Assembly (NCBI GenBank): GCA_907164885.2
Contig: OU015490.1
Span: 20,044,613 to 20,108,612, forward strand
Reading direction: 5' to 3'
DNA length: 64,000 nucleotides
Origin: Dolomedes plantarius
Lineage: Eukaryota > Arthropoda > Arachnida > Araneae > Dolomedidae
The position numbers were made by a program, and so were the translations under genes. The notes below the pieces were generated by a model that did no database searches, was not told where the DNA came from, and saw only the letters and a list, made by a program, of their open reading frames with translations. Of this stretch, positions 60,201-64,000 are shown piece after piece. Each line of letters starts with the position of its first letter. The stretch's first letter is position 1.

Positions 60201-61484
60201 CTTAACGCAGGTTGAAAACATTCCCCGAATTTTTCGTTTTACTCTACGACATCGCGAGGCAACAAGACATTGAAGTAGTCACCAAGTATTTTTATATTTC
60301 GGAATTACTTTAATTTTGGTTTCACGTCTTTCGAAAATGGCATTGGACTTGCAGTCCAGAAAAAATCTAAACGTGAAAATTTAATAAATAAAGAGAAGTT
60401 ATTGGGACATTCTTGCAGGACCCGATGGTTAAATAAGGAGCAAATATTATGTATATATATATTAAAATATTTTATTTTTGCTTGAGAAGGCTTTTGAAGG
60501 TTTGATTTTTTTAAGAAACTAGGGGCTTCGCCCCTAGGCTCGCTCCTCTGTTAGGGCTAATAGTGAGATACATAGGGGTGATTCTCGGGCAATGTAACAG
60601 CTTCCATCCATTTACTGTTGTCACCCTTATACGAAGGGCTTTACATCACTGTTGAATTATCAGCTTTAATATTCAATTAAAAATCGAAATTTTAAGATAG
60701 TGACTTTACATGAGGTTCATATGAATAAGAAAGCTTCCATCTTCCAAATGATGTAAATATTTTCTTTGTATGATAAAAACTCGAGGAACATCGATATTAC
60801 ATCCACATAGAGGACTATAATTCTTGAAAACTGTGTTTCATTTTTTTATGAAAATATTAGTCTGTTTTAAAATATTTTTAAACAAATGAGGTGTAGTTTG
60901 AAGGAGAAATGTCTGTAGGCTTAGATTGTAAAAAGATCAAAATTCTACGATCCTTTTTTGGCGAGTTATCGTAATCCGAAGATGAAAAAGTCAATATTTT
61001 CCCACAAAACATAAAATAAAAAAAAAACCTAAAGTCTGACGAAGATGAAACATGTCTTACTTTGTTCCCCACATTTTTCTGCATCTATTGGTATCGGTCT
61101 AGACCCCATACCTCCAGCGGTTTCGGAGGAGATAACGTGACAAGCTTTTGATAGCGGCGGCAGCGGCAGCTACTTTTTTTTAGAATAGAGAGAAGAGAGA
61201 TAGAGAGATGATTTGAATTCTTCACTTTGCTCTATGCAACGGCGTAAGAAGGGAGAGAGTAAGTACGTGAAGGCTGTAGTGGGTGTGAGATAACTTCGGT
61301 TGTATCACTGTACGGGAAAGCAAAGAGTGGTTGACGCGTGTGAGTGGAAGGGTGTGGTCAAAACGTTTCTAACATCGTAGAGAAGAATGGACTTACCGCA
61401 GAAAGCTAGGGTAGCGAGTCGGCTCCTTTCCATGGGCGGCGCCCAGTAGCGCCAAATGCCGTGGCAGGCAGGGTACGTCACGCC
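37358..61484 (-). CDS. VGLUT: Vesicular glutamate transporter, 8 of its exons (3' part)
   Basis: SLC17-family major-facilitator transporter that loads glutamate into synaptic vesicles using the proton gradient. Eight exons with GT-AG borders and matching phases (61397-61484, 55593-55679, 55315-55451, 53631-53780, 49367-49499, 48051-48161, 45162-45289, 37358-37702) join into 392 codons and a TAA. Diagnostic motifs run in order: [11 protein letters not shown] and [64 protein letters not shown] and [10 protein letters not shown], then [13 protein letters not shown]. The last is characteristic of VGLUTs rather than sialin or phosphate transporters. The Arg of FCRSW is conserved with the membrane Arg implicated in glutamate transport. 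Roughly the first third of a typical ~580-residue protein lies beyond the right edge. Introns span 0.1-7.5 kb and are full of transposons. The final exon is strikingly GC-rich. Confidence 0.93.
37743..37795. repeat. Duplicated segment, left part of copy 1
   Basis: ATTTTATAGATTGCTTATTG and GAAAGCTTTAAAT recur at 42970-43017. Copy 1 continues after the Helitron at 41995-42044 (TTGTATATATACACG...CACACAGGGTGATTTTTA), exactly as copy 2 continues at 43018-43080. Confidence 0.85.
37917..38066. repeat. TA/TAGA/TACA microsatellite
   Basis: About 150 bp of interspersed TATATA, TAGA and TACA units, inside the hAT and adjoining the nested element. Confidence 0.95.
38068..41200 (-). mobile_element. 3.1-kb DNA transposon with ~520-bp inverted arms
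   Basis: GGGTCATTCCATGTCAAATC at the left matches the inverted right end GAGTCATTCCATGTCAAATC. The arms 38068-38588 and 40690-41200 stay similar over their whole length. ATAT lies on both sides (a possible 4-bp duplication, but in a TA-rich setting). The centre encodes a decayed protein on the minus strand (38911-40365). GRG tips and 4-bp duplications would suit Sola2-type transposons; I hold that assignment loosely. AT-rich tracts sit between arms and gene. Confidence 0.88.
38911..40365 (-). pseudogene. Probable transposase of the long-arm element, frameshifted
   Basis: Read from 40365 downward. Part 1 (40156-40365) contains [20 protein letters not shown], then [12 protein letters not shown]. 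After a one-base slip in an A-run near 40178, part 2 (39599-40138) continues with [53 protein letters not shown] and [11 protein letters not shown]...[12 protein letters not shown]. Parts 3-4 (39075-39389, 38911-39135) lie in other frames, with [12 protein letters not shown] and [17 protein letters not shown]...HQN may bind zinc, and the Asp of LCDFSENY could be the first catalytic Asp of an RNase H-like nuclease. I remember similar long proteins from transposon-rich arthropods and Hydra but cannot name the superfamily with certainty. Several frameshifts and the missing middle show it is dead. Confidence 0.65.
42045..42110 (+). repeat. Dispersed repeat family A, head fragment
   Basis: TTTTTATTAACTCGCTTTCT onwards for about 65 bp, then a switch to the pogo fragment. 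Confidence 0.75.
42113..42309 (+). pseudogene. pogo/Tigger transposase C-terminal tail
   Basis: An open 65-codon stretch ending in [23 protein letters not shown], then DGTEGDYLF and an acidic [20 protein letters not shown] tail. The S(F/L)KKC.IS..LDG block is the conserved end of the Tigger/Jerky DDE domain, and acidic tails are usual. The catalytic core and the N-terminus are missing. No stop or frameshift occurs inside the fragment, so it is relatively young or short enough to have escaped. Confidence 0.82.
42310..42505 (+). mobile_element. 3' end of a pogo/Tigger element
   Basis: 3' flank of the transposase tail, ending TATACGCCGGAAAATACGG before TA (42506-42507). A subterminal CGGCGTATAACG block at about 42428 is the inverted partner of the terminal CGTGCTATACGCCG. 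These ends are of a different Tigger type from the CAGTTGG end at 2542. Confidence 0.75.
42527..42960 (+). repeat. Dispersed repeat family A, copy 4
   Basis: Complete from CCATGTTTTTATTAAC to TTTTTTATCTTGTAATTATA. It contains GACTGGTGCAGCC and TATCGGCCGGGACGGGAACG. Confidence 0.85.
42962..43080. repeat. Duplicated segment, copy 2 (empty Helitron site)
   Basis: Carries without interruption the sequence that flanks the Helitron at 37743-37795 and 41995-42044. The junction reads AAATGA|TTGTATATA. Confidence 0.85.
43063..43978 (-). mobile_element. mariner-like element with ~280-bp TIRs, copy 1
   Basis: Left CAGGGTGATTTTTATTAAAC and right (inverted) CAGGGGGATTTTTTATTAAA; both continue ACTGACACTACTCAGAG. 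Arms extend to about 43340 and from about 43700, sharing GTCGCCGATAGGGG and TTTTGATGTTTTACTTGCGT (inverted). A transposase tail lies between them. Confidence 0.85.
43501..43716 (-). pseudogene. mariner-like transposase C-terminus (copy 1)
   Basis: [20 protein letters not shown] then [20 protein letters not shown] and DMLRSVV. DFLLW.YLK.KV is the motif carrying the last catalytic acidic residue's neighbourhood in mariner/Tc1 relatives (usually DFFLWGYLK). The upstream SPDL-type motif is degraded, and the start codon and the first two Asp are absent. The copy at 44427-44609 continues further, to [13 protein letters not shown]. Confidence 0.8.
43981..44044. repeat. (CA)n/(TA)n microsatellite between two mariner-like copies
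   Basis: About 40 bp of CA flanked by TATA. It separates the right end of copy 1 from the left end of copy 2, which face each other. Confidence 0.95.
44045..44935 (-). mobile_element. mariner-like element, copy 2 (right tip lost)
   Basis: Starts TA/CAGGGGGATTTTTTTTAAAC. Same arm sequences as copy 1, including CGCCGATAGGGGAAGATATG. The right arm stops at about 44935 before the ACTGACAC tip. Neighbouring sequence 44940-45090 holds a ~70-bp direct repeat (TATGTACTGCCTRATCGCAA, R variable, and ACGACACCGGATCGC). Confidence 0.8.
44427..44609 (-). pseudogene. mariner-like transposase C-terminus (copy 2)
   Basis: [20 protein letters not shown] then [20 protein letters not shown] and [10 protein letters not shown]. 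Collinear with 43501-43716 but extending further to the typical G.HIE-like end. The FFLWGYLK block is frameshifted (reads VTFFCGVIK). Confidence 0.8.
45162..45289 (-). CDS. VGLUT: VGLUT exon g
   Basis: 128 bp. Acceptor TTTGTTCCCAG, donor GTGAGC. Encodes [20 protein letters not shown] then [18 protein letters not shown], among the most conserved VGLUT stretches. Phase 1 in, phase 0 out. Confidence 0.93.
45419..46123. mobile_element. Possible TTAA element, GGGRG ends
   Basis: GGGAGATTTAATACCG follows TTAA (45415-45418); the right end reads CTGGACCCCC before CTAA. The interior is AT-rich with long A/T runs, similar in character to 14629-15485. Ends match only over a few bases. Confidence 0.35.
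46590..46775. mobile_element. PIF/Harbinger-type MITE, copy 2
   Basis: GGGCCTGTTCACATACGAG and inverted partner, TTA duplications at 46587-46589 and 46776-46778. Nearly identical to 4087-4272, which suggests recent activity. Confidence 0.9.
46877..47040. mobile_element. PIF/Harbinger-type MITE, variant copy 3
   Basis: GGGGCTGTTCACACTGCG and inverted TGTGAACAGGCCT, TAA duplications at 46874-46876 and 47041-47043. Different inner arms (CCATCAGCGTCAGCGT) but the shared AATATATTTAACCAAT core marks it as a subfamily. Confidence 0.85.
47390..47880 (+). repeat. Dispersed repeat family A, copy 5 (centre replaced)
   Basis: Head (47390-47555) and tail (47805-47880) match other copies. The middle, including the GACTGGTGCAGCC core, is replaced by ~250 bp of unrelated sequence. 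Confidence 0.75.
48051..48161 (-). CDS. VGLUT: VGLUT exon f
   Basis: 111 bp. Acceptor TTTCTTCCAG, donor GTGAGC. Encodes [20 protein letters not shown] then [16 protein letters not shown]. Phase 1 in and out. Confidence 0.92.
48480..48514. repeat. (TA)n microsatellite
   Basis: About 35 bp of TA. Confidence 0.95.
48617..48700 (+). mobile_element. tRNA-like SINE head
   Basis: GGTAACCCGGTCAGCAAAGG (box-A-like) followed by the B box GGTTCGATACCC. Lies 150 bp from the 5S-like sequence, which points the other way. Confidence 0.4.
48851..48968 (-). rRNA. 5S rRNA-like gene or pseudogene
   Basis: 118 nt on the minus strand from GCCAACGGCCATAGCATGCT to CCCCGTGGTGTTGGC, collinear with protostome 5S rRNA throughout. 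The ends pair as helix I. Box A (AGTCAAGCAGCATCGGG) and box C (GGTCAGTACTTGGGAGGGTG) of the internal pol III promoter are present with few changes. Helix II keeps perfect pairing although both strands differ from the usual sequence (AUGCUG with CAGCAU). Six Ts follow directly (48844-48849 on this strand), a pol III terminator. It is a single dispersed copy inside a VGLUT intron, so it could be a functional orphan gene, a retro-inserted pseudogene, or the head of a 5S-derived SINE. Confidence 0.8.
49367..49499 (-). CDS. VGLUT: VGLUT exon e
   Basis: 133 bp. Acceptor CTCCTTTCAG, donor GTGAGA. Encodes [20 protein letters not shown] then [21 protein letters not shown]8 and the conserved basic loop. 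Phase 0 in, phase 1 out. Confidence 0.92.
49740..50432. other. Unassigned VGLUT-intron DNA
   Basis: Contains GGTATAAATACC at about 49792 and no recognised gene. It could be part of a retroelement leader, but I found no second copy or flanking duplication. Confidence 0.35.
50437..51127. mobile_element. TTAA element family F, copy 3
   Basis: Between TTAA at 50433-50436 and 51128-51131. The right end GTTAGTACACAGAAGCC and interior match copy 1. The left tip has diverged. MITE G copy 2 is inserted at 50576. Confidence 0.65.
50576..50822. mobile_element. MITE family G, copy 2 (TTAA TSD)
   Basis: CATAGGATTACG and inverted GGTAATCCTACG, TTAA at 50572-50575 and 50823-50826. Confidence 0.85.
51132..51960. 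mobile_element. TTAA element family F, copy 4 (interrupted)
   Basis: Shares CCTATGGAGAAAATG, GGATTGTCGACTCGGATTGA and CCAATAGGG with the other copies. Its right arm is cut at ACTACACA by the hAT MITE 51448-51931. Confidence 0.55.
51448..51931 (+). mobile_element. hAT MITE, second copy
   Basis: CAGGGCCCGATTTAG at the left and inverted ATATCAGGGCCTG at the right. The target duplication is ACTACACA / ACTACCCA (7 of 8). Matches 6860-7333 in reverse orientation. Confidence 0.9.
51961..53094. other. VGLUT-intron DNA, nothing recognised
   Basis: AT-rich, no repeats or frames of note. Confidence 0.45.
53099..53554. mobile_element. piggyBac-like MITE with CCCCTTGCGCACCA ends
   Basis: Perfect 14-bp inverted ends CCCCTTGCGCACCA. 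TTAA lies on the left (53095-53098) and TTCG, presumably mutated TTAA, on the right. The right subterminal region repeats TGACGTAC/GTACGTCA palindromes. Confidence 0.75.
53631..53780 (-). CDS. VGLUT: VGLUT exon d
   Basis: 150 bp, exactly 50 codons. Acceptor CCCATTTCAG, donor GTAAGC. Encodes [20 protein letters not shown] then [19 protein letters not shown]7 with its conserved Arg. Confidence 0.93.
54023..54175. mobile_element. PIF/Harbinger-type MITE, diverged copy 5
   Basis: GGACCTGTTCTCGTAGAATCC and inverted GGATTCTATTTGAACAGGCCC. Shares the CTGTGATTGGTTTAAAAT core with 46877-47040. Confidence 0.75.
54255..54291. repeat. (CA)n microsatellite
   Basis: About 28 bp of CA followed by TATATATA. 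Confidence 0.95.
54292..55314. other. VGLUT-intron DNA, nothing recognised
   Basis: No repeat or coding signal beyond the exon at its right edge. Confidence 0.45.
55315..55451 (-). CDS. VGLUT: VGLUT exon c
   Basis: 137 bp. Acceptor C-rich CCCCCCCAG, donor GTAAGTAAG. Encodes [20 protein letters not shown] then [18 protein letters not shown], the end of TM6 and the start of the central cytosolic loop. Phase 1 in, phase 0 out. Confidence 0.92.
55593..55679 (-). CDS. VGLUT: VGLUT exon b
   Basis: 87 bp. Acceptor TCTGTTTCAG, donor GTAAGT. Encodes (G)[20 protein letters not shown] then WQACFYFYG, membrane-helix sequence. Phase 1 in, phase 1 out. Confidence 0.92.
55680..57072. other. VGLUT-intron DNA, nothing recognised
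   Basis: Ordinary AT-rich intron. A small CACAGACACATTCA direct repeat lies near 57020-57070. Confidence 0.45.
57073..57889. repeat. Pair of ~75-bp direct repeats
   Basis: GTGTCCGTGCCATCTCGGAA followed by TTTGTGAAGTTTC at 57079-57150 recurs as AGTCCGTGCCACCTCGGAAT at 57819-57889. The second copy ends 9 bp before the TIR element at 57898. Confidence 0.65.
57898..60202 (+). mobile_element. 2.3-kb TIR element carrying a spliced gene
   Basis: AGGCCCGTATGCAGAACAAAC at the left (57898) mirrors the right end, which read inverted is AGGCCCGTATGCCGATCAAAC. Both have TA outside; TAA/TTA is also possible, since the palindrome hides the exact cut. Subterminal CGAGAG/CTCTCG and TTCCGCA motifs repeat at both sides. 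A multi-exon gene runs left to right inside and ends before AATAAA signals at 59806 and 59858. Whether it is Harbinger-like or another TA-targeting superfamily is open. No nuclease gene was found. Confidence 0.7.
58327..59800 (+). pseudogene. Spliced accessory gene of the TIR element (coiled-coil C-terminus)
   Basis: Putative exons with GT-AG borders: 58327-58389, 58480-58507, 59172-59267 and 59592-59800. A 16-bp candidate microexon at 58823-58838 shifts the frame if used. Skipping it, one frame runs [29 protein letters not shown], then after a TGA at 59192-59194 [20 protein letters not shown], and finally [20 protein letters not shown] with [16 protein letters not shown], closing EDKNSC-stop. 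The last exon is basic, then a heptad-rich coiled coil. Upstream of exon one, [11 protein letters not shown] in another frame resembles the end of a MADF/Myb-SANT-like helix. Such DNA-binding partners accompany PIF/Harbinger nucleases. The in-frame TGA suggests a broken copy, unless a different acceptor avoids it. Confidence 0.5.
60203..61396. other. VGLUT-intron DNA, nothing recognised
   Basis: Contains GGGGCTTCGCCCCTAGG at about 60526-60545, a small GC-rich hairpin. No gene was found. Confidence 0.4.
61397..61484 (-). CDS. VGLUT: VGLUT exon a (first in window)
   Basis: 88 bp. Acceptor CTCTTTCAG, donor GTAAGT. Encodes [20 protein letters not shown] then SRLATLAFC, the loop and helix around TM4. 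Enters in phase 0 and leaves after one base of a Gly codon. Confidence 0.92.
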
Positions 61485-61747
61485 CTGAAAGAGAAGAGGA
61501 AGATATTAGAAAAAACTCCGAAGACTGATTCGCAGAAGGAAATGTAAATCTGGGGAACTAACTCAGAAAAGCAGAAAAAATGGGATGTGACGAAAACGAC
61601 TTGACATGCAAGGAAAATAAAACACTTCTGAAAGTTGTCCTACTGGTGGATGAAGTCAACATTTGATTAATGGATGAAAATGTCATACAAAGTCTAAATA
61701 ATTAATACACGCACACATATATAAGTATGTATGTATGTATGAATATA

Positions 61748-63077
61748 CACTGCTGGCCATCCAAAATGCAGCACCAAGAAGGACAAGAGATATCAAAGCC
61801 ACATTTATTCCAGAGATTACAGATAGTATCAATGATAACTGATAGGAAATACAGCCTTCTGTGAAGTGAGGAAGACGAGAAAATCGGTAATGAGTGTTGC
61901 CTCCACGTGTGTCTCTAACATCTGCGACACGCCGTGGCATTGACTGAAAGAGGCTTTGGATGTGGTGTCGGGGAATGGCAGTCCATGCTGCCTCCACACG
62001 TAGACAAAGTTCATCTGTTGTACCCGCGAGTGGGGCCTGCCGGGTTAGGCGTTCTCCAATCATTGACAAGACTTGTTCGATGGGCGATACATCTGGAGAA
62101 CAGGGTAACAATGCAATCTGGTGGTCTCAGAGGAAATCTTCAACAATGCGCGTGACGTGTGGTCGCGCGTCGTGCTGTTGAAACGTGGTCGCAGGCAAGC
62201 CCCGAACGTAACGAAGGAGAACAGGCTGCAAAACCTCGGAGATATAGCGCCGGCTAGTAAGTGTGCAGGTAATGCGTACTAGAGGGATGCGGGTGTAGAA
62301 TCCAGTACAATCGCACACCATAACCCCAGGTGCAGGACCAGTATGACGATGTATAACACAACAGTTGAGCAGCCGCTCTCCAGGGTGTCCCCAAACTCTA
62401 ATCCGATCATCGTGGTGTTGCAGGCAGAAGCGTGATTCGCCCGAAGACACAATGTCATGCCATTTGGAATTCCATCCCCGCCGTTCGGTGCACCATTGCA
62501 AACACAAACACCTGTGGTTTAAAGTCAAAGGTAAACAAAGCAATGGACGCCCTGGGGGACAGTCCACTGTGCTGCAAACGACGTCGTATAGTTCGTGCGG
62601 ACACCGATTGTTGTGTTACAGACTATTCGTCGTGCTATGGTTGCGGACGAGGCACTGCGCTCCATCGGTGCCATGCGCACAATATGCCTGTCTTCCCGTG
62701 GAGAGTGGTGCGAAGAGGCGGTTGCAATCGCTCGTCGGTCACTCGTTCCACCGATTCCATATTCGTCTGACTTGGCTATGTCCGACACCATGACCGATTT
62801 CTCGGAAGGATGATCCGAAATTTCTGGATGCAACGATTCTGCCTCGGTCGAACTCGCGTTTTTCTCCGAGGCATACTGAAGCTGCACACACAAAAGATCG
62901 CACGAGAGCACAATTCACGTTCTTCAAAGCGGCTACCTTTCCTCTCTTCATGTACAGTTTCTCAGGAGCGCTGCAATTGTTATCATATACACATTCCATC
63001 GCGGTACATGCATGATGCAAGCTTCATGCTGTTTGGTTGATTTCTCCTTGGTGTTGCATTTTGGATGGCCAGCAGTG
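61748..63077 (-). mobile_element. Full-length decayed Tc1 element, TA TSD
   Basis: CACTGCTGGCCATCCAAAAT at the left and its inverted match at the right, flanked by TA (61746-61747, 63078-63079). At 1330 bp it has the normal length for Tc1. A single minus-strand transposase gene fills it. Confidence 0.93.
61860..62960 (-). pseudogene. Tc1 transposase, frameshifted
   Basis: Read from right to left, three frames carry the normal domain order. First comes the paired-type helix-turn-helix REFDRGRIVASRNFGSSFRE with IGHGVGHSQVRRIWNRW (62739-62911 region). Next is the second DNA-binding part HSPREDRHIVRMAPMERSAS (62525-62740). Then the DDE domain has WHDIVSSGESRFCLQHHDDR and RIRVWGHPGERLLNCC, followed by FQQHDARPHVTRIVEDFL (62127-62567), and finally LPCSPDVSPIEQVLSMIGER with SLFQSMPRRVADV (to about 61880). 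The first catalytic Asp is Gly (SGESRF instead of SDESRF) and the Asn of DNARPH is lost. With the frameshifts, this copy is inactive. I associate this subfamily with spider genomes. Confidence 0.9.
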
Positions 63078-63534
63078 TATATATATATATATATTATGCA
63101 TGCAGTGCTCGATTTCTAGAAATAGAGGTGCCGGAACTGTAACCTTCCGGTGTGTGTGTGTGAGGTATTCCAAATTATTGGTTTGTAAAAAATAAATCTT
63201 TGGTTCCAGCAGCGGACGGAGAAATTTTCAAAGGGGGGGGGGCTACTATGAAAAGAGTAGTTTTGAGCAATCAGTGCAAAGCTTAAACCTAATTAAATAG
63301 TAATGTAATCAGAACCAATGGAGAGGGTTAACCCCCATCACCGCCCCCCTTGCGTATGCCACTGGGTTATACAAAAGCTTGAACATTTTATTTAATTCCA
63401 AATTTTACTTTGCAAAACAAGTAAAAAAAAGTGATGTCGTAAAATTGATTTAAAAGGATTTTAACTATCGTAATTTTTTTTCCTAAAGAGAGGTACCGGA
63501 ACGCCGTTCCAGCGGGTTCCGCATCAAATCGAGC

Positions 63535-63578
63535 CCTGTATGTATGTATGTATGTATGTATGTATGTATGTATGTGTG
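63535..63578. repeat. (TATG)n microsatellite
   Basis: About ten TATG units leading directly to the mariner-like terminus at 63581. Confidence 0.95.
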
Positions 63579-63580
63579 TA

Positions 63581-64000
63581 CCGGGTGTCCCAAAAATGAC
63601 CGACGATTTGAAAAATCAATTAAAGAAAAATGAAAGGTGATAGAAATATACGGTTTACTGCATTCTGCTTTGGTAACCAGGGAATTTTTTCTCACCAATT
63701 TTCAAAATTAGCTACAAAGTTCGTCAACAGATGGAGCTGTTGACTGGGAAAAACTATAAAGCAATGTTTTCATAATAACCACCGTTTGCAGCAACAACGT
63801 GGCGCAGTCTGAGGACAAAATTCGTAGACGCCCGTGCAAACATTTCAGTTTGAATGTTCTGACAAGCAGCAGAGATGTATTGTTCCAGTTCATCTACAGT
63901 TTGTGGATTGTGACGATACACCTGGTCTTTCAAGTACCCCCAAAGAAAAAATTCACAAGGTGTCAAATCTGGCGAATAGGGAGGCCAATTCATGCCACTT
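63581..64000 (-). mobile_element. mariner-like element, cut by the window edge
   Basis: TA followed by CCGGGTGTCCCAAAAATGAC, a typical terminal repeat. The transposase 3' end lies inside on the minus strand. The other end is outside the window. Confidence 0.85.
63754..64000 (-). CDS. mariner-like transposase, C-terminal part
   Basis: Open on the minus strand from the window edge to a stop at 63754. MNWPPYSPDLTPCEFFLWGY then LKDQVYRHNPQTVDELEQYI; PPYSPDLTPCEFFLWGYLK holds the third catalytic acidic residue of the IS630/Tc1/mariner DDE domain. The tail reads RLRHVVAANGGYYENIAL. No stop or frameshift occurs in the visible 80 codons, so this copy may be younger than the other transposase relics here. 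The first two catalytic Asp would lie outside the window. Confidence 0.85.
   Translation of the reverse strand, partial: SGMNWPPYSPDLTPCEFFLWGYLKDQVYRHNPQTVDELEQYISAACQNIQTEMFARASTNFVLRLRHVVAANGGYYENIAL

Overview
The window is animal nuclear DNA, AT-rich and packed with (TA)n microsatellites and cut-and-paste transposon relics. Spliced exons with GT-AG borders, a protostome-type 5S rRNA sequence, and Tc1, mariner, hAT, PIF/Harbinger, piggyBac-like and Helitron relics fit an arthropod. The Tc1 transposase resembles copies I associate with spiders, so an arachnid is my best guess; this is inference, not proof.

Host genes. (1) A vesicular glutamate transporter (VGLUT, SLC17 family) lies on the minus strand. 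Eight 3' exons (61397-61484, 55593-55679, 55315-55451, 53631-53780, 49367-49499, 48051-48161, 45162-45289, 37358-37702) join in phase into 392 codons plus stop. The N-terminal exons lie beyond the right edge. (2) A 401-codon single-exon gene with a C-terminal alpha-crystallin/Hsp20-like domain lies at 15972-17177, minus. (3) A 118-nt 5S rRNA-like gene with a T6 terminator sits in a VGLUT intron (48851-48968, minus). Two weak candidates are a terminal exon at 22876-23141 and an unidentified ORF at 34415-34810.

Layout. 1-15.5 kb is a mosaic of nested DNA transposons plus a 401-bp solo LTR. 15.9-17.2 kb is the Hsp20-like gene. 17.8-19.9 kb holds a 148-bp satellite that runs into a PIF/Harbinger MITE which is itself tandemly amplified inside. 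20.1-22.5 kb holds a Helitron and a 75-bp tandem array. 23-33 kb is mostly quiet intergenic DNA with microsatellites. 37-61.5 kb is the VGLUT gene. Its largest intron, next to the last exon, holds a Helitron interrupted by a hAT, which is in turn interrupted by a 3.1-kb element with ~520-bp inverted arms. A nearby duplicate preserves the empty Helitron site. Its 55.7-61.4 kb intron carries a 2.3-kb TIR element with a spliced, coiled-coil-coding gene on the opposite strand. 61.7-64 kb holds a full-length decayed Tc1 element and the end of a mariner-like element that runs off the window.

The genes do not form a pathway. The main story is a host transporter whose introns grew by layered transposon insertion; target-site duplications and empty-site paralogues let the order of events be read.
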